Positions 1 through 12,100 of a stretch of DNA of 64,000 bases are shown here, piece after piece; the stretch's first letter is position 1, and each line of letters opens with the position of its first letter. A model generated the notes under the pieces. The model saw only the letters and a list, made by a program, of their open reading frames with translations, was not told where the DNA came from and did not search any database. A program made the translations under genes and the position numbers. This stretch comes from Triticum aestivum (lineage: Eukaryota > Streptophyta > Magnoliopsida > Poales > Poaceae), in contig NC_057801.1 in the NCBI RefSeq assembly GCF_018294505.1, positions 429,130,619 through 429,194,618 of the forward strand, in the 5' to 3' direction.

Positions 1-1
1 G

Positions 2-331
2 GAGGGAATGATGAATAAGAAGGACTCGGGAGAGAAGGAGCGTCGGTGTTTCAAAGAGGAGCAAATAAACGCCTTCATGGAGATCCGAAGGAGGAGGCTA
101 GAGATGGACACGGAGAAGCAAGCCAAGATGCTTGAGTTGGAGGCAGAGAAGCAAGCGGAGATGCTCGAGGTCGAGGCAGCCAACGCCAAGACCAAGGCCA
201 GAGAAGTGGCTCTCGCCAGCATGATGACTGGGGTGGAGATCATGAAGGTGGATCTCAACACCGTGTCGCCAAGAAAGAGGCCATGGTTCGAGAAAATGCA
301 GGCCCACATGCTCAAGTTCACCGATGAGTGA
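2..331 (+). CDS. C-terminal part of a NAM-associated-domain (Harbinger-linked) protein
   Basis: The reading frame is open at the window edge and stops at 331, so this is the C-terminal ~110 residues of a longer protein. It is highly charged and predicted to form a coiled coil, with two near-repeats of EKQAKMLELEA type (about residues 37-58) and a conserved tail containing MTGVEIMKVDLNTVSPRKRPWF. In Triticeae this tail is common in proteins annotated as 'No apical meristem-associated C-terminal domain' or 'glutathione S-transferase T3-like'. These are usually the Myb/trihelix-like second ORF of PIF/Harbinger transposons. The Harbinger-like terminal sequence that follows (to 737) supports a transposon origin. 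A host gene cannot be excluded because the N-terminus is outside the window. There are no stops, so it may still be coding. Family assignment is from memory. Confidence 0.6.
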   Translation, partial: EGMMNKKDSGEKERRCFKEEQINAFMEIRRRRLEMDTEKQAKMLELEAEKQAEMLEVEAANAKTKAREVALASMMTGVEIMKVDLNTVSPRKRPWFEKMQAHMLKFTDE

Positions 332-737
332 TCTCGTGGCAGCGAGCGCCTTCTTTTTTTATGTCGGCTTGTGTGCCGGCATGACCATGGGGTTGTGATG
401 GCGTGGTCAAACTCAAATCCCACCCCTTTTTGTGTGTTGGCATGTGTGCCGGCCGCTGGCGAGTGCGCCAGCACAAAGTGTGTGGTGTATTTTTTAAAAG
501 CCGGCAATGTATGCCGGCGCTGGCATGATGCCAGCATGAGACATGGCCGCTGACATGATCTATGGCCGTGGGTCCTTTTTAAAATTTAAGTGCGGACATG
601 AAAATAGATCGGTGCGTTGGGCGCACTCCCGACCCAAATGCAAAACAGGACGGACGCCGGGCTGACGGCCGACCCCAAACGGATATAAAACGGACAAATG
701 CGCCGTTCGTTTGGGTCGCCCGTTGGAGTTGCTCTAA
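332..737 (+). mobile_element. 3' end of a PIF/Harbinger-like DNA transposon
   Basis: Downstream of the coding tail is a noncoding stretch with short GCCGGC-rich repeats (345-560). It is followed by a subterminal block (about 570-734) of the CGGACG/CCAAACGGATATAAAACGG type. The block ends in CCCGTTGGAGTTGCTCTAA, the reverse complement of a typical Harbinger terminus (TTAGAGCAACTCCAACGGG). The last bases TAA (735-737) fit the TWA target duplication of this superfamily. The other terminus lies outside the window, so the duplication cannot be verified. Confidence 0.6.
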
Positions 738-1116
738 TGCTCCTACATAAAAAGCCTCGCTGATCGATTCTGAATCACAACGTCTGCTCTGTCGTCGATA
801 GAAATATGTAGCTGTCGCCGTGTTCAGGCCCGCATTTCTCGCTAGGAGATGGCCATGTAAAAGAAAGGAAAAAAAATCTAGTACTTGTCTGAAAGGGAAG
901 TCACGGCTCAAGCTCCCTCCCGCATCGCCCATCATCGCCCAGTGTCCGGTGGCTTTGCGGTCTGGCGGGGTACGTGGCGGCTGCGCGCAACAACCAGCAA
1001 AATTACTTGCGGCCTCAAAAAAAGCACCAGTGTACTAGGAAATGCGGGGTGACTAGGAGCCGTCCCACTTGCACCCTTCCTTGCTCACCGGCGCTTCAAA
1101 CGTAAACCGGTGGGTG
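738..1116. other. DFR distal 5' flank, no gene seen
   Basis: This 379-bp stretch lies between the transposon end and the promoter cluster of DFR. I see no coding region, RNA gene or named repeat. It is the distal promoter of DFR by position. Confidence 0.5.
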
Positions 1117-1138
1117 CACGTGCCATGCACCCACCTAC
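1117..1138 (+). promoter_or_regulatory. Composite G-box / RY / MYB element of the DFR promoter
   Basis: Three flavonoid-type motifs sit within 22 bp: the palindromic G-box CACGTG (1117-1122, a bHLH site), the RY core CATGCA (1124-1129, a B3 factor site) and ACCTAC (1133-1138, a MYB AC-type site). The block ends about 78 bp upstream of the TATA box. Another MYB-like core, CCAACGG, is at 1159-1165. R2R3-MYB plus bHLH control of DFR is established in grasses. Use of these particular copies is inferred. Confidence 0.6.
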
Positions 1139-1216
1139 TGGTAATACTCTATTAGGTACCAACGGCACGATCTCGCGCACTGGTCACTGCCTCTGGAGCG
1201 CTCTTGCTTGCTCTCC

Positions 1217-1224
1217 TATATATA
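1217..1224 (+). promoter_or_regulatory. TATA box of DFR
   Basis: TATATATA in the context CTCCTATATATAGTC lies 109 bp before the chosen DFR start codon. This leaves room for a 5' UTR of about 80 nt. Confidence 0.7.
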
Positions 1225-1332
1225 GTCAACCAAACGAAGCAAGTGGCCAAAGCCGCAAAAGGAAGGAAGGATATCCCAGCCATTGAAAGAAAGCTCAAGA
1301 AGGAAGTCGATAGAGAGATGAAGGGAGAGACA

Positions 1333-2669
1333 ATGGACGGGAGCAAAGGGCCGGTGGTGGTGACTGGAGCGTCGGGTTTCGTAGGGTCGTGGCTCGTCAT
1401 GAAGCTCCTCCAGGCCGGGTACACCGTCCGGGCCACCGTGCGCGACCCGGGTGAGCGCCCCCTCCCTCTCTCTCTCGACGTGGTAGCTAGCTTGACCGCA
1501 TTCGTAATTTGTTTTTGTGTTTTTATCTCAGCCAACGTTGAGAAGAACAAGCCGTTGCTGGAGCTTCCCGGAGCCAAGGAGCGGCTGTCCATCTGGAAGG
1601 CCGACCTGAGCGACGAAGGCAGCTTCGACGACGCCATCGCCGGCTGCACCGGCGTCTTCCACGTCGCCACGCCCATGGACTTCGACTCCAAAGATCCCGA
1701 GGTAAATAAATATCCAGGCACACTGAAACAATCAATAGCCACGGAAATACTACTGCTAGTACGGAGTAGTATCAGAAACTGAGGTGAATGCAGAACGAGG
1801 TGATCAAACCCACGGTGGAAGGGATGCTGAGCATCATGAGGGCCTGCAAGGAGGCTGGCACCGTGAAGCGCATCGTCTTCACCTCCTCCGCCGGCAGCGT
1901 CAACATCGAGGAGCGGCAGCGGCCAGCCTACGACCAGGACAACTGGAGCGACATCGACTTCTGCCGCCGCGTCAAGATGACAGGATGGGTGAGACGAGAG
2001 CAGCCTTCTCTTCTCTGCCTCTACTTGTTGCTATATTACTTGTGGCAAAGCAACAATAATGACATGCGGATGAGTCGGGTTTTGCAGATGTACTTCGTGT
2101 CCAAGTCCCTCGCAGAGAAGGCCGCCATGGAGTACGCCAGCGAGAACGGCCTGGACTTCATCAGCATCATCCCCACGCTCGTAGTCGGCCCGTTCCTCAG
2201 CGCCGGCATGCCGCCCAGCCTCGTCACCGCCCTGGCGCTCATCACAGGGAATGAAGCCCACTACTCGATCCTGAAGCAGGTGCAGCTGGTGCACCTGGAC
2301 GACCTCTGCGACGCCATGACCTTCCTCTTCGAGCACCCGGAGGCCAACGGCCGCTACATCTGCTCCTCCCACGACGCCACCATCCACGGCCTCGCCAGGA
2401 TGCTCCGGGACAGGTTCCCCGAGTACAGCATCCCGCACAAGTTCGCAGGCGTCGACGACGACCTCCAGCCCATCCACTTCTCCTCCAAGAAGCTCCTCGA
2501 CCACGGCTTCAGCTTCCGGTACACCGCCGAGGACATGTTTGACGCCGCCATCCGCACCTGCAGGGAGAAGGGCCTCATTCCGCTCGGAGACGCCCCGGCG
2601 CCTGCAGCTGCCGGCAAGCTGGGAGCTCTTGCTGCGGGCAAAGGCCAAGCCATTGGTGCCGAGACATAA
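1333..2669 (+). CDS. DFR: Dihydroflavonol 4-reductase (4 exons)
   Basis: DFR reduces dihydroflavonols to leucoanthocyanidins with NADPH in the cytosol, feeding anthocyanin and proanthocyanidin synthesis. Exons are 1333-1450, 1532-1701, 1794-1988 and 2088-2669. All introns are GT-AG (81, 92 and 99 bp), and together the exons encode 354 aa, the size I recall for wheat DFR. It is an extended short-chain dehydrogenase: the Rossmann motif TGASGFVG is at residues 11-18, and catalytic Ser128, Tyr163 and Lys167 (YFVSK) are present. Residue 133 is Asn, the Asn-type substrate-selectivity residue. The C-terminus is Ala/Gly-rich and ends AIGAET. I chose the ATG at 1333 (MDG start, as in wheat DFR). An in-frame ATG at 1318 would add five residues. 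No stop, frameshift or splice defect is seen, so the gene looks functional. A second 3' neighbour, the auxilin gene, converges on it. Confidence 0.95.
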
Positions 2670-2795
2670 TAAGCCAGCGCTGCTGCATGAATACTATTCT
2701 TGTGTTCGGAATTTGCATGGGCAGAGCCCTGCAACTAGTGGGATATCATGGACTATGGAGTGCATCAAATTTTTTTCACCTCGGCAGTAGTATGA

Positions 2796-2801
2796 AATAA
2801 A
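2796..2801 (+). terminator. Possible DFR polyadenylation signal
   Basis: AATAAA lies 127 bp after the DFR stop codon in an AT-rich stretch. Plant signals are loose, so this is only the best candidate. Confidence 0.35.
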
Positions 2802-2848
2802 ATTGAAAATAACGCATAAACTTTATCAGTATTATTTTTCATATTCAC

Positions 2849-2926
2849 TACTCCCTCTGATCCAAAATAAAGTGTCACAGTTTTGAACTGGGCTTAGTTC
2901 AAAACTGCGACACTTTTACTTGGGCT
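2849..2926. mobile_element. Truncated Stowaway-like MITE between DFR and auxilin
   Basis: The left end reads TA then CTCCCTCTGATCCAAAATAA, the Stowaway/Tc1-mariner terminus. An internal inverted repeat follows (arms around CAGTTTTGAACT and AGTTCAAAACTG). The right terminus is missing after about 2920. It occupies the short 3' intergenic space between the two convergent genes. Confidence 0.75.
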
Positions 2927-3132
2927 GAATGTTGCTATTTTTCATGGGATAGAGAACAAAGGATGCTCTATTATTTAATTATTAATCTGGTAGAATGATG
3001 GTCAAAAATTGTTCCCCAGAACCACATATTTACATCTATATAAACGATTAATGATATGGCTATATAGATATTAACCTAATTTCCTGTTCCCCAGAAAAAG
3101 AAAAGAATGAACACCACTGCCTATCTCCCCTC

Positions 3133-6100
3133 TTAGCGCTCTCCGGAATTGAACTTGTTCCAAGCTTCCTGCACAACAGAAGCACGATGATTTAGTCTCG
3201 ATTATTGCAATAAGTAATCACACATCAAATCATAGCCTCCATTAAACATAAATTTCCAGGTTTTTACTAGTTTGGCGTTGATGAAAAAGTCTGCATGTAG
3301 TTTTCAACTTTATGCAGTAGTACATCTTAACAACAAACGCACCTTAAGAAGATCAAAAACCTTCTCACAGATGTACTTTTGTCTGATTGTAGCACCCCTT
3401 TGTTGTAATTTATCAGGATGGACACAAAGGGTTGCCTTCCTGTATGCTTTCTTCACGGCAGCAGCTGTAATGAGATCTGTGAGGGGAACTGACTGCCAGC
3501 CACTGTCTGAACCAAGTATCTGCCCACAAGAGAAAGATTAAAAGTGACTTTTTCAGGAAAGCTTTTAGATATAGTGATTTGACTGATGGGTAGTTTAATT
3601 CATCCAGAGTAATTCAAATTTGGTATCACTGCATAAATGATACAGTACAGAATTGATCCAAGCATGACTGAATTCAAGTAAATACATCCATGAGAAGATT
3701 TTTCTCCAAATGAAGCAGGCAAACAGATGAACAACAAATCAGATTTACAGATGATAACATGAAAATTAAATGGTTTGTAAATTTGATTCAACTGTGCTTC
3801 TAATACCTTTCATGCATGGGTAACTTTTCCTTTATATCTATACCACTATATAGTGTGACAATAACTTCAAATATTAGCCGTTACATATGCTGCATCCAAC
3901 GGTTGAGAGATGGCAAATTCGATCATTATCATCCGTTGGACAAAGTTTTCAACACATAGGATTATGCCACTCTGTGTTCTAATTGAACTCCCACTCTATC
4001 ATCTCATGTATTCTAGAAGCGTCTTTCCCCATGCTTAGCTGATTCTCTAATTAAAAGAAGAGACAGAACAATCTGGATTCTAGAGGGATTCCCTTGCGTT
4101 ATTTGGGCCTTCCACTCTCCACACATAGTCTGAAGAAGGTAGATTGTCAGTTCCTTGTGGACAAAGTGGCGGCCAAGCTCCCCCCTTGGCAAGGTAACAA
4201 GATCAACTCGGCAGGTCGATCCACACTTGTCAAATCGGTCTTGACATCACTTGTGATTTACCACATCACCGCGCTTGATGTGCTACCGGGCACCAAAGAA
4301 AGTATCACCAAGATTCAGCGGGCTTTTCTGTGGGCGGGTACTGATCAGGTTTCGGGCGGCAAATGCAAGGTGAATTGGAGAACGGTTTGTCGCCCTACAA
4401 ATCTTGGCGGATTGGGTATCCTGGATCTTGACAAGTTCGCCTGCGCGCTCAGGCTGCGATGCCTCTGGTTTGCTTGGGTGGACCCACAGAGGGCTTGGGT
4501 TGGCCTTGAAATACCTTGTGATGATGAAGACAAATACTTATTCTATGCCGTGACGACGATAACCATTGGGGACAGCATGACCGCAAGTTTCTGGCATCTC
4601 CCTGGCTCCATGGACCAAAGCCTAAAGACATTGCTCCGGGCATCTTCGCCCTTTCCAAGCACACCAATTCCTGCGTGGTCAAGTCCTTGCAGAATAATGA
4701 CTGGGTCAGGCACATAAACCTGTAAGGTGGACCCTCCGTGGCCCTCATCCAGCAATTCTTCGACCTTTGGTGCAAATGCCAAGAGGTCCACCTTTCGTCG
4801 GGTACCAGCGATGGCATCCATTGGAAGTTCACTGTCGATGGATGCTATTCTGCCGCCACCGCTTACCGGATGCAGTTTGCCAGTATGATCAATTCAGAGA
4901 TGCCGCATATGGTTTGGAAGGTCTGGATTCCACCTAAGATTAAATTCTTCTCATGGCTTATCTTCAAGATAGGATTTGGACGGCAGATAGAGGCCAAACT
5001 GCGGTCTTTGCCAACTTTGCAAAAGAGAACCTGAAATCGCTGCTCATCTGATGTTCAAATGTGGATTCATTATCAGAGTTTGGAACATAATTTACAATTG
5101 GCTGGGAATACAATCGGTGACTCCTAGCTGGAGCAACCTTCAGACAATCAAGCAATGGTGGAGCTCTAATGAGGGTAGGCCAGGCTACTCCAGGAAAGCC
5201 AACAAGTCTTTACAGATGCTCATATGTTGGGAGATTTGGAACAAGAGGAACGCTAGGGTATCCCGTTCCAAAGCTTCCCATCCTACGAGAGTGGCCGGGA
5301 CGATTAAGGATGAGGCGAAGACTTGTTGCCGGGGCTAGATTCTTGGGCAATCTAATTCCGGGAGAGTGATCCCTTTTGTTCGGACCTGCGTCGTCCTGTA
5401 ACCTTAAAAACATTGTCTTACTCCTTAATTAATGAGATGAGGCAAAGATTTTGCCTCCGTTCCACGAAAAAAATTGGGATAGAGTTGGATCTTGTCCAAT
5501 ATGATTCGCAGGAAAGGGAATTAATATCGGGATTGTATTTTTTAATGCTATTATGTATTTGATGACGTGCAAAGCACGTACAAATTACCAGTTACTTGTA
5601 AAGATTGGAGCCCCATTCACTCATCTCCCATTCTTTTTCCTCTCTATTCTGACAGGTGGGGCCAGCAAACCTACAAAGACAACAGCAACAGAGCCCTCCC
5701 GAACCCCCCTCCTTTTGTCTCACATCACCCAATTACCTCCTGCTGTCTCCCACTACCAATCCAGTCGTGCCAACTGCCAAAACTCATCTAAGCTAGCATA
5801 CAATGTTTTTGAGTAAACCAAATTACACCTTGCTAGATCGGCATGTGGGGAAGAGTGTATCTATTTATTGTGAAGGTTGTTCGACCCACATGTGAACTTA
5901 CCACCAACTCTAATCTTTATAAGTAGGAAAGAAATGAAGCAGACAAAAGGATAAGCAACAAATAAAATATTAATAAATCATACCATAGAAATTAAATGGT
6001 TTGTAAATTTGATTAAACTTAGCATCTACTGTAATACTCCCTCCGTTTCAAAATAGATGACCCAACTTTGTACTAAAGTTAGTAGAAAGTTGGGTCATCT

Positions 6101-9100
6101 ATTTTGGAACGGAGGGAGTATCTTTCATGCATTGGGTAATATATGTTCAACCTAGACTTCTAAAAGCTATAACAAACTGGAAAACTGTCCTCTGAAGCTC
6201 TCGACTACTCACCATACACAGCCTTCCCGGTTTAGACATCTATCTTCTGGATAAAGTGGATAAGTGGATATGTATACATATATTGCACGACCAAACTGTT
6301 ACTCCATAGTTTTCGGGTAACATATTGTTTTAGCTGAAGGAGACTTCGTACCAGATTTCTGTGATAGTGTTTCTTTGTTTTGTGCAATAATTCCAAACCC
6401 AACTAAATTCAAAATTTACTGAATTGAGTTGTCTAGAACTTCTTGTGTTTTCATCATGGATTTACAGTGTCCCATACTGATTGATAAACTCAATATTTTC
6501 TACCATTTACCCAAAAATAAAATAAATTGCAAGAATGTTACGATGTTTGATTTTCTTATTGTCCTTTCAGTTTATGTGGTTAATCAGTTATGCTTAGTGC
6601 ATTACAGTACTTTCTGGTACTACTGTAACAGCATAAGCATGTAAAGGAAACTGTTAGGTATAATTCCATAAAAAGTGGAATTACAGAAGTTGACTTTAGA
6701 GAGTTGTGTTGTGGATGTTTTGAGTCATTTCTTAAGCTGATCATTTCTGTAACTGAGTAATAAGTGGAAGCTCCCAACTCTCAAAGTCATTTCTTAAATT
6801 TCCTGAAATCAATTTAGCACATAATTTACTGGAAGTCAAAAGTAATATATATCCTAAAACTGAAAATGGACATGCAAAAGGTATACAAGGCTCAGCGAAA
6901 TTTAAAAGCAAAAGCAACAAAGAAAAAATGGTTGAAACAGAAGTCATGTAAGTCAAAATGCGTACATATTGCAACGTAGAGAGCAATGCTCGCAGATTTC
7001 CTTCCTTTCCATTTGACCATCTCTTGACTTCAGGATCAAGGAATTCAGCCAATCTCTGTATCAAAGATATATGAACACCAGATCGCAGAAGAAAAGACTA
7101 TTAAGAAACAGTGCAATATGTTTGCCTTCCTGGTGAGTGATAACTTATTGTCTTACGTGTTTTTCTGTTTGCTCCCTCTGAGTCAGCATGTCCCGCATAT
7201 TCTTTTCGGCTAGAGCTTTTTCCTGAAAATTGGTGATGATGAAACTACCAAGAGATATCAAGACTAACAAGTGAAGGAGAAAACAAAACATCTGAGTATA
7301 CCGCTCGTTCAGCTGTCCGTTGGTGCCTCTCGGATCTTGCTTTGTGTCTTAGAGCTGATTCAAACTCAGATGCTGTAAATAAATGCCAAAACATTCAAAT
7401 AAGGCAAAGAACATAAAGTTCCCACAAATCATCATCACATAACATACTGGAAAAAATATTACAGGAAAAGGTTACAATGACATGGCAAAAATTGTCCCCC
7501 CTAATACAGGGAAAAAGGTTAGAAACACTTCTGGATATTAGCAGTACCTTGATTGCAAGAATCTGTGCTTCTTCCATGCTCGTTAGAAGCTGTCTTCTGA
7601 AATTGTGTGTCCTATTTATTATCCAGCATCAAGACCAAGGATGAGAAATTACTTAGGGCATCATCAGTAGCTGCTTAGAGTAAATAAAAAAATAGTTTGG
7701 TAGCTGACATCAGTTACCTGATTAGTAGCCTTAAAACTATCTTTGAATGGGACCCTGGCCTTTTCTATTCGCTCCTTAGCATCTGCAGCAGCCTTTGCCT
7801 TTTCAATTGCCCTCTCTCGAGCTTCTGCAGTTGCTCTCTCGACTGCTGCACGTTCCACTTTTATTCTAGCTTCTCTAGAAGCCTTCTCTGCAACTGCTTC
7901 ATCACTTGCCTTCTCTTTAGCTCGTGCTTCTGCAGACGCTCTTTGTCGTGAAGAGGTAATCCTTTCCAATGCTATTCTTTCAGCCTTTGTACGAGCCTCA
8001 GCAAATGCCCTCTCATGAGCTTCTCTTGTAGCCCTCTGAACAGCAAGCCTATCTTTTGCCCGCTCCCTCTCCCTCTCCTTCTCTTCTTCTAGTTCTCTTA
8101 TTGGTTTCTCCTTACTTTGTTCTTTTTCCATTTTGTATTCCCTTTCTTTATCTTTATCTGGTCTTAGGGAGACATCCTTTTCAATTTCACTTTCTGCCTT
8201 TCTTATATCATCTCTCCCTTCAATTCTCTGGGCATCAGAGGTCTCTTTTCTTGATTTCTGAACAAACTTTGATGCACTATCCTCTCCAAAAGATCGCTGA
8301 TCCTTCAAATTTACACTCGACATTTTGTCTTTGCCATCTCCTTCTTCAATTTTGCCGCCTGTCTTTTTCCCTTGTAACGCTGTGTCTCTTATTGTCGAAT
8401 ATTCACTATCTGCTTTTATGCAGTTCTCTTCAAGATTTACAAGGAAAGATATGCTTTCATCAGACGTCAGAGCAGAAATAGATTCAGCATTTTGAGGCAA
8501 GTGATGCATGCTAGCGCATGCTTCTGAGAATGAAGCATGCATATCTTTAGAACATGTGGTATGATCATTGTAATCATCGGTGATAACTTCAGCTCCAGAA
8601 TGAAGTACATTACCCACCCTATTATTCTTTGCAATTATTTCTGCATATACATCATTTAGCCCTCTGGTGGCACCAGTTTCCGCAGATGTCTGGCCTTCCT
8701 TATCATGGTTTAAGGTTTTTTCCACCAGTGTCGTCTCACTGTTCCCTAACAAGGTATTTTTTGCTTCTTTTTGGTTACCATGGGATACAAAATCCTCAAT
8801 TATATCCATATTGTTTGCCAACTCTTGAGGTTCCAATAATGACTCCTGAGATTCTGGGAGTTTATCTGAGTGTTTGGCAGAAGTAGCACATGTTCTAACA
8901 TTGTTTTCCGTCAAGTCACTGTCTGCCACAAATACATTCAGCACCTCTGCTTCGTCATTTTCATTAGCATCGGTATCAGAAGTAACACTAGTTTCCTTTT
9001 CAGGAGATCCCGCATCCCAGTATACATCTTCATCTTGGGAATCTTCATGCAGGCTTTCTTTCTCCTCAATTCCAAATCTCTCCATTTCTTTATGGATGAG

Positions 9101-12100
9101 CATTTCTGAAGGTAGTTCAGCTATTTTTTCTTGTTCACTTTGCAGGCATGCTTCATCAACAAAACTGAACATCTTGTCTTCCCCATAAGTTTTAGCCTCC
9201 CTGTGAACTGTATTTGACATCTTCGGGGACCATTGGTCTTCATAATATTCTGCAGGCTCTTCTATTGTGGCTTCTTTCGCTTGACTCGTCTCAATTTCAT
9301 CAATTAGAGGAACTTCCGGATGTTCATCTGATATTTGATTCCTTACGGAAGTGCAAAGTGTCTCATCAGCACATGGAATCTCAAGTCCCTCTTTATTGTT
9401 GTTTTCTTTGTCATATTTTCCTACTAGTGGAGTTTCCTCAGTACTAGCATCAGAACAATTTTGGTTACCATTGGCATGGTCTACCTGTATACAAACCTTC
9501 AAAGACAAACTGGATGTATCTGGAACAACATGCAGCTTTGGAGGTTTGCCATTCATACATGAAGCCTCAAATATTCCATCATCATCATGACCTTTTGGAG
9601 AATTGCTTTGCCCTACATGTTCTTTGATATGAGAATCGTTTGTTTCTTGGTATACCACCCTTTCCTCCCATAGTGAACCTTCAGGAGCTGTAGGAGCCTC
9701 ATGTTCAACCCCTAGAGCAGCGGTATCATCTGCTATAAGATCTACATGTATATTTCCCAGCTCTGTTATTTCATTACAACCCGACAATTTCCCATCTCTT
9801 TCCAAATCCCCTGCATTAACCCCTTCTTTTACTTTCTCAGAATGGCCATGCTTAGTGAAGGGATTTGTTGTCGGACCATTATCACCTTCACATGCAGCTG
9901 TGCTAGTTGTAGATTTCCGATGATGGCTAACCAGATCGTAGAATTCAGCATCTGATGCCCACTTGCCTAGTTGATCAAGTTTACTGTCACTTTGTATTAT
10001 CTGCTGAGGCTTCCCTGGAGATAGAACCCCTTTTCCGTCTTGATAACAGTCTGCTATCTTAACTGCACTACTGCCTCTGTGTTTATCCAGGAAACTTAGA
10101 TTCTCATAGTTTTCCTCTTCTGCTAACTTTCTTGAGGTCAGCTTCTCTTCAAATATATTCACCTCTTCAGGACCCTTATCTTCCTTGATTTCTGTCGATT
10201 TTGTGCCTCTATGATGACCTGGCCTCTTCCGAAGTTTAAAACTGTCCCCTTTTCTCTCCATCAGTTCTTTTGCAGCTTTTAACCTCGCTTCAGCAAAATC
10301 CATTGCTTCCTTTATAGCATTAGCAGCAGCAGAGTTAGGATTGACCTCAGAATCTCTGTCAGATTTACTTTCCTTGTTATTAAGAAAATTAGATGGTAGG
10401 GTTGATGGTGGCTGTACTTTGATGGGCGGTGTTTGAATATGGGTGTTGGACACCCTTAAGAATGGATAGTCTGGGGAAGGCACTTCCTCACTTGATGCTG
10501 AATGAGTGCTAGATCTCTTGTGGTCCTTTTCATCTTCATAGAGATTTTCAGAATTGAGAAGACAAGTTGAGATATTTTGCTTCACATTTGTTGCTTCCTT
10601 TATAGCATCAGCAGCAGCAGAGTTAGGATTGACCTCAGAATCTCTGTTAGATTTGCTTTCCTTCTTATTAAGAAAATTAGATGGTAGGATTGATGGTGGT
10701 TGTACATTGATGGGCGGTGTTTGAATGTGGGTGTTGGACATCCTTAAGAATGGATAGTCTGGGGAAGGTACTTCCTCACTTGATGCTGAATGAGTGCTGC
10801 TAGATCTCTTGTGGTCCTTTTCATCTTCATGGAGATTTTCAGAATTGAGAAGACAAGTTGAGATATGTTGTTGCTTCTCATCCGTTACAGGATCACCATT
10901 TACAGGGAGTTGTGGTGGGCTAGTCTCCTTATTTTCATCATTAGCAGTCGCACCATTGTTTTCCTCACTTGATGCTGAATGAATGCTAGACCTCCTGTGA
11001 TCCTTTTTATCTTCATAATGATTTTCATAAATGGGAAGGCAGGGAGAAATATGCTGCTTCTCATCAGCTACAGAATCACCGCTTGCAGGGAGTGGTGGTG
11101 GGCTCATCTCCTTATCTTCACCATTAGCAAGTGCACCATTGTGCATTACTGGAACATGATTAGTTGCTGAATCATTTGACAAATTACAAGAGTCAACCAC
11201 GTAACTTATTGAAGGCTCCACCATGCAAGTAGTCATTTCAACTAGATCATCTAGCCTTCCCCTGGTTGCCTTATTATATGACATGTTGAACTGTTGTTCA
11301 CCATCTGGAGGAAAGGAGATTGGAGAAAACTGTTCCTCATCAAACTGTTGGTCATAGACCACATTTGGATAGTGTTGATAGAGTAGAGATGGCTCAGCAT
11401 CCATTTCAGCAGATTCTTTTCTGATTGATGATCTGTAGAATTAAAAATAATGAACAATGAGTCAGAAACAAAGCTTGTGCATTCGCTTTTTCCAATAGTA
11501 ATGGAAACAAGCTTCTGTCAAACAAATGTGAAGAAGATGATGACAACACAACATTCACAAAGCAAGTTGTCAGGTATGCCACATGCATAACAGGTGCTGC
11601 TTGAGCTCAGCAAAATGAAAACAAAGGATTTAACTTCTGCACTCAATCTCAGTAACAGTTGACAGATTGATCTTACAGCAAAAATGGTTAATAATGAACA
11701 GGGTCAAATCCACAAGTAATGGTTTCACATTGATTTTGAAGCCCTGTCAAGATCAGATTTCAGGAAATAAAATCCTGCTTATTTGTTGTTTTGCAGGGGG
11801 AAATCCTGCTTGTTTAAATCAAAACTCAAAAGATGACACAGATGATGTGATATCTGGGCCCGGGCAGCAATTCAACACTATCAGTGTGCTTCCATTAAAT
11901 CTACATGCTTCCATGGACCACATGGAGAATAGATTCCTGATTGTTGGCTGTAGGCTCTATGCATGAGTAGTAGTCGATGGAGTTCATCCACACACATGGG
12001 CAATCATGAACTAACAAATGTAAGAAAGAATTTGCACTGTGGGTCAAATTACAAGATTTATATATGGAAAGCAAGTATGATTGGCCTGGTCCAAGCATTA

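Noticed and set aside
1204..1782. Long uninterrupted reading frame through DFR exons 1-2 with an upstream extension
   Set aside because: It reads through intron 1 and past the exon 2 donor. Splice sites and homology to DFR define the true exons, and the part before 1318 lies in the 5' UTR.
7395..7577. Minus-strand frame starting [10 protein letters not shown]
   Set aside because: It overlaps auxilin exon 3 in another phase. Phase continuity with exons 2 and 4 requires the frame [13 protein letters not shown] instead.
7697..9590. Several plus-strand reading frames opposite auxilin exon 2
   Set aside because: They are antisense shadows of a long GC-biased exon. They are Ser/Leu/Phe-rich with no domain, and the minus-strand frame gives a coherent 8-exon auxilin-like protein.
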